Below are positions 47,266 to 57,859 of a stretch of DNA of 64,000 bases, piece after piece. Each line of letters opens with the position of its first letter. Positions within the stretch are counted from its first letter, which is position 1. The translations under genes were made by a program, and so were the position numbers. The stretch is from Methylotenera sp. (GTDB lineage Bacteria; Pseudomonadota; Gammaproteobacteria; Burkholderiales; Methylophilaceae). The stretch lies in assembly GCF_029946165.1 (NCBI RefSeq), contig NZ_JAQSDZ010000005.1, positions 1 to 64,000 of the forward strand, written 5' to 3'. The notes below the pieces were generated by a model. It worked only from the letters and a program-made list of their open reading frames with translations. It ran no database searches and was not told the DNA's origin.

Positions 47266-48942
47266 ATGCTACAAAGCCTCTCTATCCGTGATTTTGTCAT
47301 TGTCAATCAACTCGATTTAGAATTTGAATCGGGTTTTACCGTGCTTACGGGTGAAACTGGTGCTGGTAAATCTATTTTAATTGATGCCTTATCATTAGCT
47401 TTAGGTGCGCGCGCAGAAGGCGGTGTCACTCGCGCAGGGTGTGATAAAGCTGAAATTAGCGCCATTTTTTCCATAGCAAATAACATTGAAGCCATTCAAT
47501 GGTTGCTTGAGGCGGAAATGGAAAATGAAGCAAAAGAGTTGATTTTACGCCGAGTGATGTTCGCCGATGGCCGTTCGCGTGCCTATATCAATGGCGCTAC
47601 CGTGACAGTGGCTCAACTCAAAGAATTAGGCGAGTTACTGGTGGATATTTACAGCCAGAATGCGCACCATTCTTTATTAAAGCTGTCCACGCAACGCAAT
47701 GTGCTGGATAATTTTGGCGGTTTAACTGGCTTGGCAATGCAAGTCGCCGCGCAATTTAAGGTTTGGCATGGGCTTAATCAGCAACGTTTAGAAGTCGAAA
47801 AAAACGCTAGTGCGTATGCCGATGAACTCGCGGATTTGCGCGATAACACAAGAGAGTTAGCGCAAATTTCATTAAGCCCTGCGGAATGGGAAGAGTTGCA
47901 GCAAGAGCATTTGCGTTTATCCAATAGCGCGGGCTTGATTACAGGTGGTGAGGAGTGCCGTGAGTTATTGAGCGAGGGCGAATTGTCTGCCATGCGCTTA
48001 CTGACCCAAGTGCAACATAAATTACAAAACCTATGCGAATATGACGCATCTATGGCTGAGGCCACTGAAACGCTTGATTCAGCCATTATTCAGCTTGAGG
48101 AAACCTCACGCTTTTTAAATCGCTATCTTCAACGTGCAGAGCTAGATCCCGCTGGGCTAGCGAAGTTGGATTCTAGAATTCAGAACATCCATAATACAGC
48201 CCGCAAAAATCGCGTTAAACCAGAAGAGTTAGCAGATTTGTTGCTTAAATCACAAGCACGCATGGCAGAATTGGAGCTGTTTGCAAACGATGGCGAGCTT
48301 GCCAAACAAGAAGTTCAAGCTCTAGCAGCTTATATGCAAATGGCGAAACAACTCAGTGACGGTCGTCAATCCGCTGCTGCGAAATTAGGCGCTCAAATTA
48401 GTACAGAAATGCAGCGACTCTCCTTAAGTGGCGGTAAATTTGAAGTTGCACTGACTGAGCAAGCACCCACAATTAATGGACTTGAGCAAGTTGAATTTTT
48501 AGTCGCAGGTCACGCGGGCGTGGTTGCAAGACCGCTAGCTAAAGTGGCTTCTGGTGGTGAGCTTTCACGTATTAGTTTAGCCATTCGCGTAGTCACCGCT
48601 CAAAAAGAAAGTATTCCGACCATGATATTCGACGAGGTGGATGTTGGTATCGGCGGCGGCGTAGCTGAAGTCGTTGGTCAGCTTTTGAAGCAATTAGGTG
48701 AACAGCAAGACGATAAAAATACAACTCAACGCCAAGTGCTAGTAATTACCCACTTGCCACAAGTGGCGGCTTTGGGTTCGCATCATCTTCGGGTGAGTAA
48801 ATCGTTAGTGAATGCGCAAACGCTTAGTACCATTGCAGTTTTAGATGATGAAGCCCGCATAGAAGAGATTGCGCGGATGTTGGGCGGTATTGAAATAACT
48901 GAAACTACGCGCCAACATGCTAAAGAGATGCTGACGCATTAA
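47266..48942 (+). CDS. recN: DNA repair protein RecN
   Basis: 558 residues, SMC-like. RecN acts early in double-strand break repair. Walker A GETGAGKS at 29-36, central coiled coil (about 150-370), and the C-terminal ABC half with ASGGELSRISLAIR signature and Walker B TMIFDEVDVGIGG. Follows nadK closely and faces fur; only 4 bases separate the convergent recN and fur stop codons. Confidence 0.96.
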   Translation: MLQSLSIRDFVIVNQLDLEFESGFTVLTGETGAGKSILIDALSLALGARAEGGVTRAGCDKAEISAIFSIANNIEAIQWLLEAEMENEAKELILRRVMFADGRSRAYINGATVTVAQLKELGELLVDIYSQNAHHSLLKLSTQRNVLDNFGGLTGLAMQVAAQFKVWHGLNQQRLEVEKNASAYADELADLRDNTRELAQISLSPAEWEELQQEHLRLSNSAGLITGGEECRELLSEGELSAMRLLTQVQHKLQNLCEYDASMAEATETLDSAIIQLEETSRFLNRYLQRAELDPAGLAKLDSRIQNIHNTARKNRVKPEELADLLLKSQARMAELELFANDGELAKQEVQALAAYMQMAKQLSDGRQSAAAKLGAQISTEMQRLSLSGGKFEVALTEQAPTINGLEQVEFLVAGHAGVVARPLAKVASGGELSRISLAIRVVTAQKESIPTMIFDEVDVGIGGGVAEVVGQLLKQLGEQQDDKNTTQRQVLVITHLPQVAALGSHHLRVSKSLVNAQTLSTIAVLDDEARIEEIARMLGGIEITETTRQHAKEMLTH

Positions 48943-48946
48943 TTTT

Positions 48947-49366
48947 TTATTTATCGCAAGGCTGTTTTTCGCAAATGCCGTAAATGGTCAGCGAGTGATC
49001 TTGCATTTTAAAACCAAATTTTGCAGCAGCGGCTTCTTGCCTTTTCTCGATTTCAGCATCATAAAATTCTTCTACTCGACCACATTTTACGCAAACTATA
49101 TGATCATGATGGCCACTTTGACTCAACTCAAAAACGGCTTTGCCGCTTTCAAAATGATGGCGCACTAACAAACCTGCTTGTTCAAATTGAGTTAGTACTC
49201 GATAAACCGTCGCTAAACCAACATCTTCACCAGAGTTAAGCATTACTTTATATATATCTTCGGCTGATAAATGTCGCTCTTTGCTGTTTTCAAACAGACT
49301 TAATACTTTAAGTCTGGGTAGTGTAGCCTTAAGGCCTGCGTTCTTTAAGTCTTTTTGATCATGCAT
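48947..49366 (-). CDS. fur: Ferric uptake regulator Fur
   Basis: 139 residues. Iron-responsive repressor. Winged helix in the N-terminal half (SAEDIYKVM, GLATVYRVLTQFEQAGLL), regulatory metal site HHDH (86-89) and structural zinc Cys C92, C95, C132 and C137. The pair fur and bamE transcribed divergently with an 87-base gap is common in proteobacteria. Fur may repress its own gene, but no strong Fur box was seen in that gap. Confidence 0.96.
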   Translation of the reverse strand: MHDQKDLKNAGLKATLPRLKVLSLFENSKERHLSAEDIYKVMLNSGEDVGLATVYRVLTQFEQAGLLVRHHFESGKAVFELSQSGHHDHIVCVKCGRVEEFYDAEIEKRQEAAAAKFGFKMQDHSLTIYGICEKQPCDK

Positions 49367-49453
49367 CGTTGTTTGCTCACATTTAATAATTACAGTGTTT
49401 TTGGTTCGCTATCTACGTGTTATATTAACGCTAATTCAAACTAAAGTCATAAT

Positions 49454-50404
49454 ATGCGTATTTTTTCTACTTTGCGGTACTCAATTATTTTATTAGCAGT
49501 CCTTTGCGCATCATGCGGCACAGCGCTACCATCGATAAAACCTTATAAATTAGATGTGCAACAAGGCAATGTCGTGACTTCTAAAATGTTATTGCAATTG
49601 CGACCAGGAATGACTAAATCGCAAGTGCGGTTCATTATGGGTACACCTTTAATCCAAGATAGTTTTCACGGTAATCGCTGGGATTACGTTTATCAAATGC
49701 GCGAAAAAGGCAAAATTGTCGAGCAGCGTCGCGTAATTTTAGACTTTGAAGGTGAGGCACTAAAAGCTGTTCGCGGAGACGTTATTCCAAAAGGTAGCGA
49801 AATAAAACCAGAAGAGGGTTCTACAAACAGTGGTACACGCGTCATTAACCCAACTGAAAAGCCTGAAAAAAAAGGCGTGCTCAATAAATTGAAATTTTGG
49901 CAAAAAGACGAATCAGAGCTAGCTAAAGAGGCTGAAGCTGCTAAAGCAAAGGCGGAGGCTGAGGAAGCTGCGAAAAACGCAGCAGAACAAGCTGCAGAAC
50001 GAGCTAAAGATGAGTTGGCTAGAAAATCAGCAACACCTATAGAAGAGCCGAGCTCAAATGAGCCGCAATCAATTATGGCTGTGCCGATAGAAGCTATGCC
50101 AATGACGGCGGATGAGCCTGCCGCAGCTAAAGCTGTTGAAGCGCCACCAGTTATTGCTACACCAGCCAAAATTGAACCAAAAAAAGCTGAATCGGTAAAA
50201 CCTGTCACTGAGCCAATTAAACCAAACGGATCGACCTCCAGTAAAAAGTTTGATCGTAATCTTAAGGTGAATGAAGAGGCTGAAGTCGCTTCTCCAACAC
50301 CTGCACCACGTGCGGGTAATAAATCTGTACCACAGCCAAAAGATTTACCAGAAGAAGGGGAACCAAGTTTCTTTGACCAAATGCTTGAAAAAATTGGTTT
50401 TTAA
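49454..50404 (+). CDS. bamE: Outer membrane assembly lipoprotein BamE with long C-terminal extension
   Basis: 316 residues, far longer than E. coli BamE (113). The signal peptide ends LCASC21; Cys21 is the likely lipid-modified residue, though Cys at -3 is unusual for a lipobox. The BamE/SmpA domain follows (about 30-115: LRPGMTKSQVRFIMGTP, NRWDYVYQ). Then come GVLNKLKFWQKDE, an Ala/Glu/Lys-rich predicted coiled coil (about 155-195), a Pro/Ala-rich low-complexity stretch, and a hydrophobic tail FFDQMLEKIGF. BamE supports the BAM complex; the tail may reach peptidoglycan or another partner. Confidence 0.9.
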   Translation: MRIFSTLRYSIILLAVLCASCGTALPSIKPYKLDVQQGNVVTSKMLLQLRPGMTKSQVRFIMGTPLIQDSFHGNRWDYVYQMREKGKIVEQRRVILDFEGEALKAVRGDVIPKGSEIKPEEGSTNSGTRVINPTEKPEKKGVLNKLKFWQKDESELAKEAEAAKAKAEAEEAAKNAAEQAAERAKDELARKSATPIEEPSSNEPQSIMAVPIEAMPMTADEPAAAKAVEAPPVIATPAKIEPKKAESVKPVTEPIKPNGSTSSKKFDRNLKVNEEAEVASPTPAPRAGNKSVPQPKDLPEEGEPSFFDQMLEKIGF

Positions 50405-50498
50405 TTTTTAATGGCGCGACTACTCGCTAATCCATGTTAATAATTACGAGTGTCTTTGAGTTTCAAAAATATTATAGATTTATTAGGTAATTAGAATC

Positions 50499-51308
50499 AT
50501 GTCAAATCCTTTAAAAGTGGTCATTGCAGGCTGTTCTGGTCGCATGGGTCATGCACTTCTTGAATGTGTTATCGCTGATGCAGACTTAGAGCTTTACGGC
50601 GCTCTTGACCGTACAGGTAATCCTCAGCTTGGCCGTGATGCGGGTGATCAACAGGGTAAAGTCTCAGGGGTTAAGGTCACAGACAACATTGATGAAGCTT
50701 TGAAAGGTGCGGATGTTTTGGTCGATTTTACCCGTCCAGAAGCCAGTTTGATGTATCTGGCAGCCTGTCAAAAGCATAACGTTAAAATGATTATTGGTAC
50801 TACTGGGTTTACAGCAGAACAAAAATTACTAATAACAGATGCTTCTAAAAACATAGCCATTGTTTTTGCGCCCAATACCAGTGTAGGTGTGTCATTGTTG
50901 ATTAATCTAGTACAGTCTGCTGCCAAAGTGTTGAATGAAGGTTTTGACATCGAGATTATCGAAGCGCACCACCGTTTCAAAGTAGATGCTCCATCGGGTA
51001 CCGCTTTGCGTTTAGGCGAAGCTGCAGCAAGCGCGTTGGGTCGCAACTTGGAAGATTGCGCGGTTTATGGTCGTGAAGGTGTCACGGGTGAACGCGACCC
51101 AAGTACCATCGGTTTTGCTACGGTGCGTGGCGGCGATGTGGTCGGTGATCATACGGTGTTATTTGCGGGTTTAGGCGAACGTGTAGAGTTAACGCACAAA
51201 GCTAGCAGCCGCGCAACGTTTGCATCAGGCGCTTTGCGAGCTGCTAAATTTTTAATTAGCAAACAAGCCGGGCTCTTTGATATGCAAGATGTTTTAGGAT
51301 TGAGATAG
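50499..51308 (+). CDS. dapB: 4-hydroxy-tetrahydrodipicolinate reductase
   Basis: 269 residues. DapB catalyses the NAD(P)H reduction in lysine and meso-diaminopimelate synthesis. Nucleotide site [14 protein letters not shown], catalytic block [15 protein letters not shown] with both His and the Lys, and C-terminal [12 protein letters not shown] are intact. Between bamE and carA, an order frequent in betaproteobacteria (dapB-carA-carB-greA). Confidence 0.96.
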   Translation: MSNPLKVVIAGCSGRMGHALLECVIADADLELYGALDRTGNPQLGRDAGDQQGKVSGVKVTDNIDEALKGADVLVDFTRPEASLMYLAACQKHNVKMIIGTTGFTAEQKLLITDASKNIAIVFAPNTSVGVSLLINLVQSAAKVLNEGFDIEIIEAHHRFKVDAPSGTALRLGEAAASALGRNLEDCAVYGREGVTGERDPSTIGFATVRGGDVVGDHTVLFAGLGERVELTHKASSRATFASGALRAAKFLISKQAGLFDMQDVLGLR

Positions 51309-51372
51309 GCGGATTAAGCATTCAATCAATGTCTTTAATATAAGCTGCCTCAGCTAACGCCAGCACTTAGTC

Positions 51373-51672
51373 TCATTTTGTAGGCTTAATGAAAAAGCTA
51401 AGAGATGTTAGACTTAATTCCAATCGGCAGAACTCCGATAAAAGCAATTTGCTTATCGTATTGCAATAAATATTTTCCACGTTTGGACTGGTATCGGGTT
51501 GTTGACCTTTCAATGAATTGAGCGCATCGCTTTTTGGTAAGCGCATTTCGCCAGCGCTTAAAATAAATCTTTCGGTAAAGATTTTACAGAGCGCGACACC
51601 TCTCACTAAATTTTTTGGATATGGTTCATAGGTAAGCTGAGAAATCGATTGTTTATCACTGACCTTAAGCAT
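51373..51672 (-). CDS. Doubtful 99-residue open reading frame
   Basis: An open frame of 99 residues in the dapB-carA gap, with no recognised motif, no ribosome site before its ATG and no clear promoter on its strand apart from AT-rich repeats. Composition (Leu, Ser, Lys, four Cys) looks roughly protein-like, and it fills a gap otherwise unusually long for this window. It may be a genuine small gene, a decayed remnant, or chance. Confidence 0.25.
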   Translation of the reverse strand: MLKVSDKQSISQLTYEPYPKNLVRGVALCKIFTERFILSAGEMRLPKSDALNSLKGQQPDTSPNVENIYCNTISKLLLSEFCRLELSLTSLSFFIKPTK

Positions 51673-51710
51673 TTTTAATTTACGTCTACTTTAGAGTTCT
51701 ACGCGCTTTT

Positions 51711-51731
51711 TTACAATCAAGTTACAATCAA
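51711..51731. repeat. Direct repeat upstream of the carA promoter
   Basis: TTACAATCAA occurs at 51711-51720 and 51722-51731, an 11-base period (one helical turn), just upstream of the -35 box. It could be a regulator site. Confidence 0.5.
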
Positions 51732-51734
51732 AAG

Positions 51735-51763
51735 TTGAAAAGCATGCCGCTTGTCGGTATAAT
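51735..51763 (+). promoter_or_regulatory. Sigma-70 promoter of carAB
   Basis: TTGAAA (51735-51740), exactly 17 bases, TATAAT (51758-51763). Transcription should start near 51770, giving a leader of about 120 bases. Confidence 0.8.
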
Positions 51764-51775
51764 TCGTTAATTCTG

Positions 51776-51807
51776 AAACGGGAAGAGTATAAAGCTCCTC
51801 CCGTTTT
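51776..51807 (+). promoter_or_regulatory. 5'-terminal hairpin in the carAB leader
   Basis: An 8-bp stem AAACGGGA/TCCCGTTT (51776-51783, 51799-51806) extends by three more pairs after one mismatch and is followed by TTTT. It starts about 6 bases after the predicted transcription start. It may be an attenuator-like terminator or an mRNA-protecting 5' hairpin. Confidence 0.5.
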
Positions 51808-51891
51808 GCGTATCTGCCATTTGTTCATATTGAATGCTATGTTGAACTAAGCACTAAAAAATTAATTAATGTTTTAATCCAAGGAGTTACC

Positions 51892-53049
51892 GTGTCACAA
51901 AACCTGCCCGCCATACTAGTACTTGCAGATGGAACTGTGTTTCGTGGCACATCAATTGGTGCTTCAGGCCAAACAGTGGGTGAAGTCGTATTCAACACCT
52001 CAATGACAGGCTATCAAGAGATTCTCACAGACCCCTCTTACACCAAGCAAATAGTCACACTCACCTATCCGCACATCGGCAACTACGGCGTGAATCTCGA
52101 AGACATTGAGTCTGGTAAAGTGTACGCAAGTGGTTTGATTATCCGTGATCTACCGCTGACGTATAGCAACTTTAGAAACACTCAATCACTTTCAGAATAT
52201 CTGAGCGCCAATAATGTTGTGGCGATTGCTGATATTGATACGCGCAAGTTAACTAGAATATTACGCGAAAAAGGTGCGCAAACTGGTGCGGTAATAGCAG
52301 GCGAAGCTGATGAAGCGAAAGCGATTGAATTAGCCCAAGTTGCGATTGCAAGTTTCCCAGGTTTGTCTGGCATGGATTTGGCTAAAGTTGTGAGTTGTGA
52401 AAAGCCTTATGAGTTTACCGAAGGTGAGTGGGCGTTAGGCAAGGGTTTTGCATACGCAGCCACACCAAAATTTCATGTAGTTGCTTATGACTACGGTGTT
52501 AAACGCAATATTTTACGCATGTTGGTTTCGCGCGGCTGTAAAGTTACAGTGCTGCCAGCGCAAACTTCGGCAGCGGATGCGTTGGCATATAAGCCAGATG
52601 GCGTGTTTTTATCAAACGGTCCTGGTGACCCCGCGCCTTGCGATTACGCCATTTCTGCCATTAAAACCATTGTCGAAATGGGCGTTCCAACATTTGGTAT
52701 TTGTTTAGGCCATCAATTATTGGCGTTAGCGAGCAATGCTAAAACGCATAAAATGAAATTTGGACACCACGGTGCAAATCACCCTGTGCAAGATGTGGGA
52801 TCTAAACGCGTGTACATCACCAGCCAAAATCATGGTTTTGCGGTAGACGCTACTAACTTGCCAGCTAATATTAAAACCACGCATGTTTCATTATTCGATG
52901 GCAGCTTGCAAGGCATTGCACGAACAGACAAACCAGCATTTAGTTTTCAAGGTCACCCAGAAGCAAGCCCTGGTCCTACTGAAATGAGTTATTTGTTTGA
53001 TAAATTTGTGCAATCTATGGCAGCGCAAAAGCAGAGTGCAAGAAAGTAA
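51892..53049 (+). CDS. carA: Carbamoyl phosphate synthase small subunit
   Basis: 385 residues. CarA hydrolyses glutamine and channels ammonia to CarB. Class I amidotransferase domain with nucleophile C271 (FGICLGHQL) and the catalytic His-Glu in [13 protein letters not shown] start with AAGGAGTT just upstream. Carbamoyl phosphate feeds arginine and pyrimidine synthesis and also the NodU-type enzyme at 30.0 kb. The gap to carB is 188 bases, longer than usual for the pair. Confidence 0.97.
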   Translation: MSQNLPAILVLADGTVFRGTSIGASGQTVGEVVFNTSMTGYQEILTDPSYTKQIVTLTYPHIGNYGVNLEDIESGKVYASGLIIRDLPLTYSNFRNTQSLSEYLSANNVVAIADIDTRKLTRILREKGAQTGAVIAGEADEAKAIELAQVAIASFPGLSGMDLAKVVSCEKPYEFTEGEWALGKGFAYAATPKFHVVAYDYGVKRNILRMLVSRGCKVTVLPAQTSAADALAYKPDGVFLSNGPGDPAPCDYAISAIKTIVEMGVPTFGICLGHQLLALASNAKTHKMKFGHHGANHPVQDVGSKRVYITSQNHGFAVDATNLPANIKTTHVSLFDGSLQGIARTDKPAFSFQGHPEASPGPTEMSYLFDKFVQSMAAQKQSARK

Positions 53050-53237
53050 AAGTTTTAAATAACGTTTATTAAGCTAAGCATGTGTTTGAATGTTGTTTTT
53101 GGAAACTGCCGAAGATAGGCAACTTTAAGCGACGGAGTGCTACTTTTAGATTGTTGGCTTACTTTTCAGATCTGAAATATTACATGCTACGTTAAATAGT
53201 AGTTTTAAAAAATTAAATATCTATAAAGTTAAATTGA

Positions 53238-56200
53238 ATGGCAAAACGTACAGACATTAAATCTATTCTAATCATCGGCGCAGGTCCAATTGTGATTGGG
53301 CAAGCTTGCGAGTTTGACTATTCAGGCGCGCAGGCATGTAAAGCGCTTCGTGAAGAAGGCTACCGCGTAATTTTGGTGAACTCTAACCCAGCGACCATTA
53401 TGACCGACCCTGAAATGGCCGATGCGACTTATATCGAGCCTGTAACTTGGCAAGTGGTTGAGAAAATCATTGCTAAAGAGCGTCCAGATGCCTTGCTGCC
53501 AACAATGGGCGGCCAAACAGCGCTAAATTGTGCGCTAGATTTAGACAAACACGGCGTATTAGCAAAGTATAAAGTTGAGTTAATTGGCGCTTCAAAAGAC
53601 GCGATTGATAAAGCTGAAGACCGTCAAAAGTTCAAAGAAGCCATGACTAAAATTGGCTTGGGTTCGGCGCGTTCTGCTGTAGCCCATAGCATGGAAGAAG
53701 CCTTGCAAGTGCAAGCAAGTATAGGCTACCCTACAATTATTCGTCCATCATTTACTATGGGTGGTAGCGGCGGCGGTATTGCTTACAATCGCGAAGAGTT
53801 CATGACTATTTGCGAGCGCGGCTTAGATGCTTCACCAACCAAAGAGTTATTGATTGAAGAGTCGCTATTAGGTTGGAAAGAATATGAGATGGAAGTGGTG
53901 CGCGACTCAGCGGATAACTGCATCATCATTTGCTCCATTGAAAACTTAGATCCAATGGGCGTGCATACCGGGGACTCAATCACTGTAGCTCCTGCGCAAA
54001 CGCTGACAGATAAAGAATATCAAATCATGCGTAATGCCTCACTGGCAGTGTTGCGCGAGATTGGCGTGGATACTGGTGGTTCAAACGTACAATTTGCCAT
54101 TAATCCTGATGATGGTCGCATGATTGTGATTGAGATGAACCCACGTGTTTCGCGTTCATCAGCATTGGCTTCAAAAGCAACTGGTTTTCCCATTGCAAAA
54201 ATTGCCGCAAAATTAGCAGTAGGTTTTACTCTGGATGAGTTACGCAATGAAATTACTGGCGGTGCTACGCCAGCCTCTTTCGAGCCGTCGATTGATTACG
54301 TAGTGACAAAAATCCCAAGATTCGCCTTTGAAAAATTTCCTCAAGCGGATTCACGTTTAACTACGCAAATGAAATCTGTAGGTGAAGTGATGGCCATTGG
54401 CCGCACTTTCCAAGAGTCATTCCAAAAAGCTTTGCGCGGCCTTGAAGTTGGTGTTGATGGCTTGGATGAAAAAACTACAGATTTAGATACCATAACCAAA
54501 GAAATGGGCGTACCAGGCCCTGAGCGTATTTGGTATGTGGGCGATGCTTTTAGAATGGGCATGAGTGTTGAGCAAGTTTATAACATTTCAAAAATTGACC
54601 ATTGGTTCCTTGTTCAGATTAAAGACTTAATCGATCGTGAACAAGCGCTTAAAGGCAGGCAGATTGCTGATTTAGATAAACAAGCTATGCTGAAATTAAA
54701 GCGTAGCGGTTTTTCTGATAGACGCTTAGCCACATTGCTTAATACAGATCAGCATGCAGTGCGTGCTTACAGACAAGCTTTGCAGGTTCGCCCTGTTTAC
54801 AAACGCGTAGATACTTGTGCAGCAGAGTTTTCGACTAACACTGCTTATATGTATTCAACATACGAAGAAGAGTGTGAAGCAGCGCCAACCAATAAAAAGA
54901 AAATTATGATTTTGGGCGGTGGTCCGAATCGTATTGGTCAAGGTATTGAGTTCGATTATTGTTGCGTACATGCGGCATTTGCGATGCGTGAAGACGGTTA
55001 CGAAACCATTATGGTGAACTGTAACCCTGAAACGGTTTCGACGGATTACGATACGTCAGACCGCTTGTATTTTGAGCCAGTAACCTTAGAAGACGTACTC
55101 GAAATAGTGGCACTGGAAAAACCAGTAGGCGTGATTGTGCAATACGGTGGGCAAACGCCACTTAAATTAGCGCGTGATTTAGAAAAAGCAGGCGTGCCTA
55201 TCATTGGTACAACGCCAGATGCGATTGATATGGCAGAAGATCGCGAACGCTTCCAAAAAATGTTGCATGAACTTGGTTTAAAACAACCACCAAACCGCAC
55301 TGCTAGAACGCCAGATGAAGCAATACGCTTAGCTTTGGAAATCGGTTATCCGCTCGTTGTCCGTCCTTCTTATGTGTTAGGTGGTCGCGCCATGGAGATT
55401 GTGCAAGAACAATCTCAGTTGGAACGTTACATGCGTGAAGCGGTAAAAGTATCAAATGAATCGCCCGTATTGTTAGACAGATTCTTGAATGACGCGCTAG
55501 AAGTAGATGTGGATGCGCTTTGTGATAACACGGGAGACGTGATTATCGGCGGCATTATGGAACACGTTGAACAAGCAGGTGTACATTCTGGTGACTCAGC
55601 CTGTTCATTACCTCCATTTAGCTTATCTGCCAAACTGCAAGACGAGTTGCGTGACCAAACTAAACAAATGGCGCGTGCTTTGGGCGTTGTAGGTCTAATG
55701 AATGTGCAGTTTGCCATTCAAGGGAAAACAGTGTTTGTGTTGGAAGTGAATCCACGTGCATCACGTACCGTGCCATTTGTTTCAAAAGCCTGTGGTTTAC
55801 AATTGGCTAAAGTGGCGGCACGCTGCATGATAGGCACTTCATTGAAAGCACAGGGTGTAACGCGTGAGATTGTGCCTCCGTTCTACTCTGTGAAAGAGGC
55901 GGTATTCCCATTCATTAAATTCCCAGGCGTAGATACTATCCTAGGCCCAGAAATGAAATCTACGGGCGAAGTAATGGGTGTTGGTGCAACATTTGCTGAG
56001 GCTTTCCTTAAATCGCAGCTAGGCGCTTCTACAAAGCTGCCTGAAGGCGGTAGAGCATTTATTAGCGTACGTAAAGAAGATTACAATAAAGTCGTTGAAA
56101 TCGCTCATGCTTTGCATGATTTAGGTTTTGAATTGGTTGCTACTAAAGGCACAGCAACGGCACTGACTGCTAATGGCTTAAAAGTAGCTTCAGTGAATAA

Positions 56201-56444
56201 AGTGGCAGAAGGTCGTCCACATATCGTTGATATGATTAAAAATGGCGACATTAGCTTTATTGTGAATGTGACTGAAGATAAGCGTGCTGTGGTTGACTCT
56301 TATGAAATTCGTCGTAGCGCGTTGCAAAATAAAGTGACATATTACACAACACTGGCTGGTGCTAAAGCAGCGTGTGTAGGTATGGCGCATATGCAAGAAT
56401 TGACGGTTGAGTCACTTCAAGACTTGCATAAAAAGCTATCTTAA
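53238..56444 (+). CDS. carB: Carbamoyl phosphate synthase large subunit
   Basis: 1068 residues, full length. Two homologous ATP-grasp halves: the first (about 1-400) makes carboxyphosphate ([20 protein letters not shown]), the second (about 550-935) phosphorylates carbamate ([18 protein letters not shown]), then the C-terminal MGS-like regulatory domain that binds UMP or ornithine in relatives. Follows carA; a hairpin terminator lies between it and greA. Confidence 0.97.
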   Translation: MAKRTDIKSILIIGAGPIVIGQACEFDYSGAQACKALREEGYRVILVNSNPATIMTDPEMADATYIEPVTWQVVEKIIAKERPDALLPTMGGQTALNCALDLDKHGVLAKYKVELIGASKDAIDKAEDRQKFKEAMTKIGLGSARSAVAHSMEEALQVQASIGYPTIIRPSFTMGGSGGGIAYNREEFMTICERGLDASPTKELLIEESLLGWKEYEMEVVRDSADNCIIICSIENLDPMGVHTGDSITVAPAQTLTDKEYQIMRNASLAVLREIGVDTGGSNVQFAINPDDGRMIVIEMNPRVSRSSALASKATGFPIAKIAAKLAVGFTLDELRNEITGGATPASFEPSIDYVVTKIPRFAFEKFPQADSRLTTQMKSVGEVMAIGRTFQESFQKALRGLEVGVDGLDEKTTDLDTITKEMGVPGPERIWYVGDAFRMGMSVEQVYNISKIDHWFLVQIKDLIDREQALKGRQIADLDKQAMLKLKRSGFSDRRLATLLNTDQHAVRAYRQALQVRPVYKRVDTCAAEFSTNTAYMYSTYEEECEAAPTNKKKIMILGGGPNRIGQGIEFDYCCVHAAFAMREDGYETIMVNCNPETVSTDYDTSDRLYFEPVTLEDVLEIVALEKPVGVIVQYGGQTPLKLARDLEKAGVPIIGTTPDAIDMAEDRERFQKMLHELGLKQPPNRTARTPDEAIRLALEIGYPLVVRPSYVLGGRAMEIVQEQSQLERYMREAVKVSNESPVLLDRFLNDALEVDVDALCDNTGDVIIGGIMEHVEQAGVHSGDSACSLPPFSLSAKLQDELRDQTKQMARALGVVGLMNVQFAIQGKTVFVLEVNPRASRTVPFVSKACGLQLAKVAARCMIGTSLKAQGVTREIVPPFYSVKEAVFPFIKFPGVDTILGPEMKSTGEVMGVGATFAEAFLKSQLGASTKLPEGGRAFISVRKEDYNKVVEIAHALHDLGFELVATKGTATALTANGLKVASVNKVAEGRPHIVDMIKNGDISFIVNVTEDKRAVVDSYEIRRSALQNKVTYYTTLAGAKAACVGMAHMQELTVESLQDLHKKLS

Positions 56445-56475
56445 AATAAACTTTTAAACAGATTAATTTTCTTCT

Positions 56476-56510
56476 AAAGCCACACTCAGTTTGGGTGTGG
56501 TTTGTTTTTT
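56476..56510 (+). terminator. Hairpin terminator between carB and greA
   Basis: A 9-bp stem (56479-56487 with 56493-56501, including two G-U pairs) plus flanking A-T pairs, followed by TTTGTTTTTT. Confidence 0.8.
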
Positions 56511-56525
56511 ATATAAGGTTCTAAA

Positions 56526-57008
56526 ATGGCAGTTATTCAAGTCCCAGTTACAGTTAAAGGTGCTGAGCTACTTAAAGCGGAGTTACTTCGCTTACGCAGC
56601 GTAGACCGCCCAGAGATTATTCAGGCGATTGCCGAAGCGCGTGCCCAAGGCGATTTGTCTGAAAATGCAGAATATGAAGCGGCAAAAGATCGCCAAAGTT
56701 TTATTGAAGGTCGTATTAACGAGGTTGAAGCCAAGTTATCTAATGCCACCATTATTGATCCAACTACTTTGCATGCAGATGGTCGCTGTGTATTTGGTGC
56801 AACGGTAAGAATTGAAGATTTAGACAGTGGCAATATCATTACCTACCAAATTGTGGGTGATGACGAAGCGGATATCAAAAACGGTAAAATTTCAGTGAGT
56901 TCACCAATTTCACGCGGTCTAATTGGCAAGTCTGAAGGTGATGTCGCCGAAGTGATGGCGCCAGGTGGCGTTAAAGAATATGAGATTTTGGAAGTGCAAT
57001 ATATCTAA
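56526..57008 (+). CDS. greA: Transcription elongation factor GreA
   Basis: 160 residues. GreA stimulates RNA cleavage by backtracked RNA polymerase. N-terminal coiled coil with the acidic tip [16 protein letters not shown] and C-terminal FKBP-like domain ([22 protein letters not shown]). Its stop shares one base with the ATG of the DUF4149 gene (TAATG), so the two are coupled. Confidence 0.96.
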   Translation: MAVIQVPVTVKGAELLKAELLRLRSVDRPEIIQAIAEARAQGDLSENAEYEAAKDRQSFIEGRINEVEAKLSNATIIDPTTLHADGRCVFGATVRIEDLDSGNIITYQIVGDDEADIKNGKISVSSPISRGLIGKSEGDVAEVMAPGGVKEYEILEVQYI

Positions 57009-57454
57009 TGAATAATCATTGGCTAGATAAGTTTAGTTTAATACTGATTACTTTCTGGGTTGGTGCGTTGTGGACTACAGGTGCCGTTGCATACTCACTA
57101 TTTCATACTCTGCAAAATAATCAATTGGCAGGACAGCTAGCAGGGCAATTTTTTACCTACGTGTCTTACTTAGGTTTGTTTTCAGCGTTTTATCTGCTGA
57201 TTCATCGTTTACTAGGTCATGGTACACAAGCATTGAAGCAGTCTTATTTTTGGGCGCTATTCGTGATGTTGTTATTGGTGCTGGCTGGGAATTTCGGTAT
57301 TCAACCGTTACTAGCACAATTGAAAGCGAATGCATTTCCTGCAGATGTGATGCAAAGTGTGTTTGCTAATCGATTTAAAGCTTGGCACGGCGTGGCAAGC
57401 ATTGCGTATGTAGTGCAATGCCTATTAGGATTTGTTGTAGTCGTAAAAAAGTAG
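57008..57454 (+). CDS. DUF4149 integral membrane protein
   Basis: 148 residues with four predicted membrane helices (about 10-32, 50-68, 82-102, 125-146). The N-terminal FWVGALWTTGAVAYSLF and late RFKAWHGVASIAYVVQCLLG agree with DUF4149, small membrane proteins found next to greA in betaproteobacteria. Function unknown. Translationally coupled to greA; a convergent hairpin separates it from yhbY. Confidence 0.82.
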   Translation: MNNHWLDKFSLILITFWVGALWTTGAVAYSLFHTLQNNQLAGQLAGQFFTYVSYLGLFSAFYLLIHRLLGHGTQALKQSYFWALFVMLLLVLAGNFGIQPLLAQLKANAFPADVMQSVFANRFKAWHGVASIAYVVQCLLGFVVVVKK

Positions 57455-57477
57455 GGTAGTCGATAAAAGCAAGTAAG

Positions 57478-57502
57478 TAGAAGCGACTTAAAATCGCTTC
57501 TA
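57478..57502. terminator. Hairpin between convergent DUF4149 gene and yhbY
   Basis: A perfect 9-bp stem TAGAAGCGA/TCGCTTCTA with a 7-base loop. There is no long T run on either side, so termination strength is uncertain. Confidence 0.6.
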
Positions 57503-57509
57503 AGTTTGA

Positions 57510-57803
57510 CTACTTAACAGGAACAACAATTTTTGGCTTAGTTGCTGATTTTCTATAAACCACTAATTGTTTACCAATATGATGTACTGCTACTGCGTTG
57601 GTTTGCGCGCAAATATCAACCAACAATTGAGCGCGTAATTCTCTATCATCACCCGCAACTTTGATTTTAATTAGTTCATGTGCGTCTAAGTTCAGGTTAA
57701 TTTCTTTTAATACAGCCTCTGATAAGCCTTTATTACTTATCATAACAACTGGATTTAAATTGTGTGCAAGGCCACGTAAGTAGCTAATTTGTTTTGAGTT
57801 CAC
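57510..57803 (-). CDS. yhbY: YhbY-type CRM-domain RNA-binding protein
   Basis: 97 residues, a single CRM domain. The GxxG loop is seen as NKGLSEAVLKE, preceded by LRGLAHNLNPVVMI; LNLDAHELIKIKV and VVYRKS complete the fold. YhbY associates with pre-50S ribosomal particles in E. coli. It is divergent from rlmE, another 50S-related gene, as in many proteobacteria (yhbY/rlmE/ftsH). Confidence 0.92.
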   Translation of the reverse strand: MNSKQISYLRGLAHNLNPVVMISNKGLSEAVLKEINLNLDAHELIKIKVAGDDRELRAQLLVDICAQTNAVAVHHIGKQLVVYRKSATKPKIVVPVK

Positions 57804-57859
57804 GGCGGTATGTCTTCTTGAGTTATCTTATTGATTTATATAGGCGAGCAGTTTAACAG

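Noticed and set aside
49693-50208. 171-residue frame opposite bamE
   Set aside because: Antisense shadow of the Ala/Glu/Lys-rich BamE extension; composition explains the open frame.
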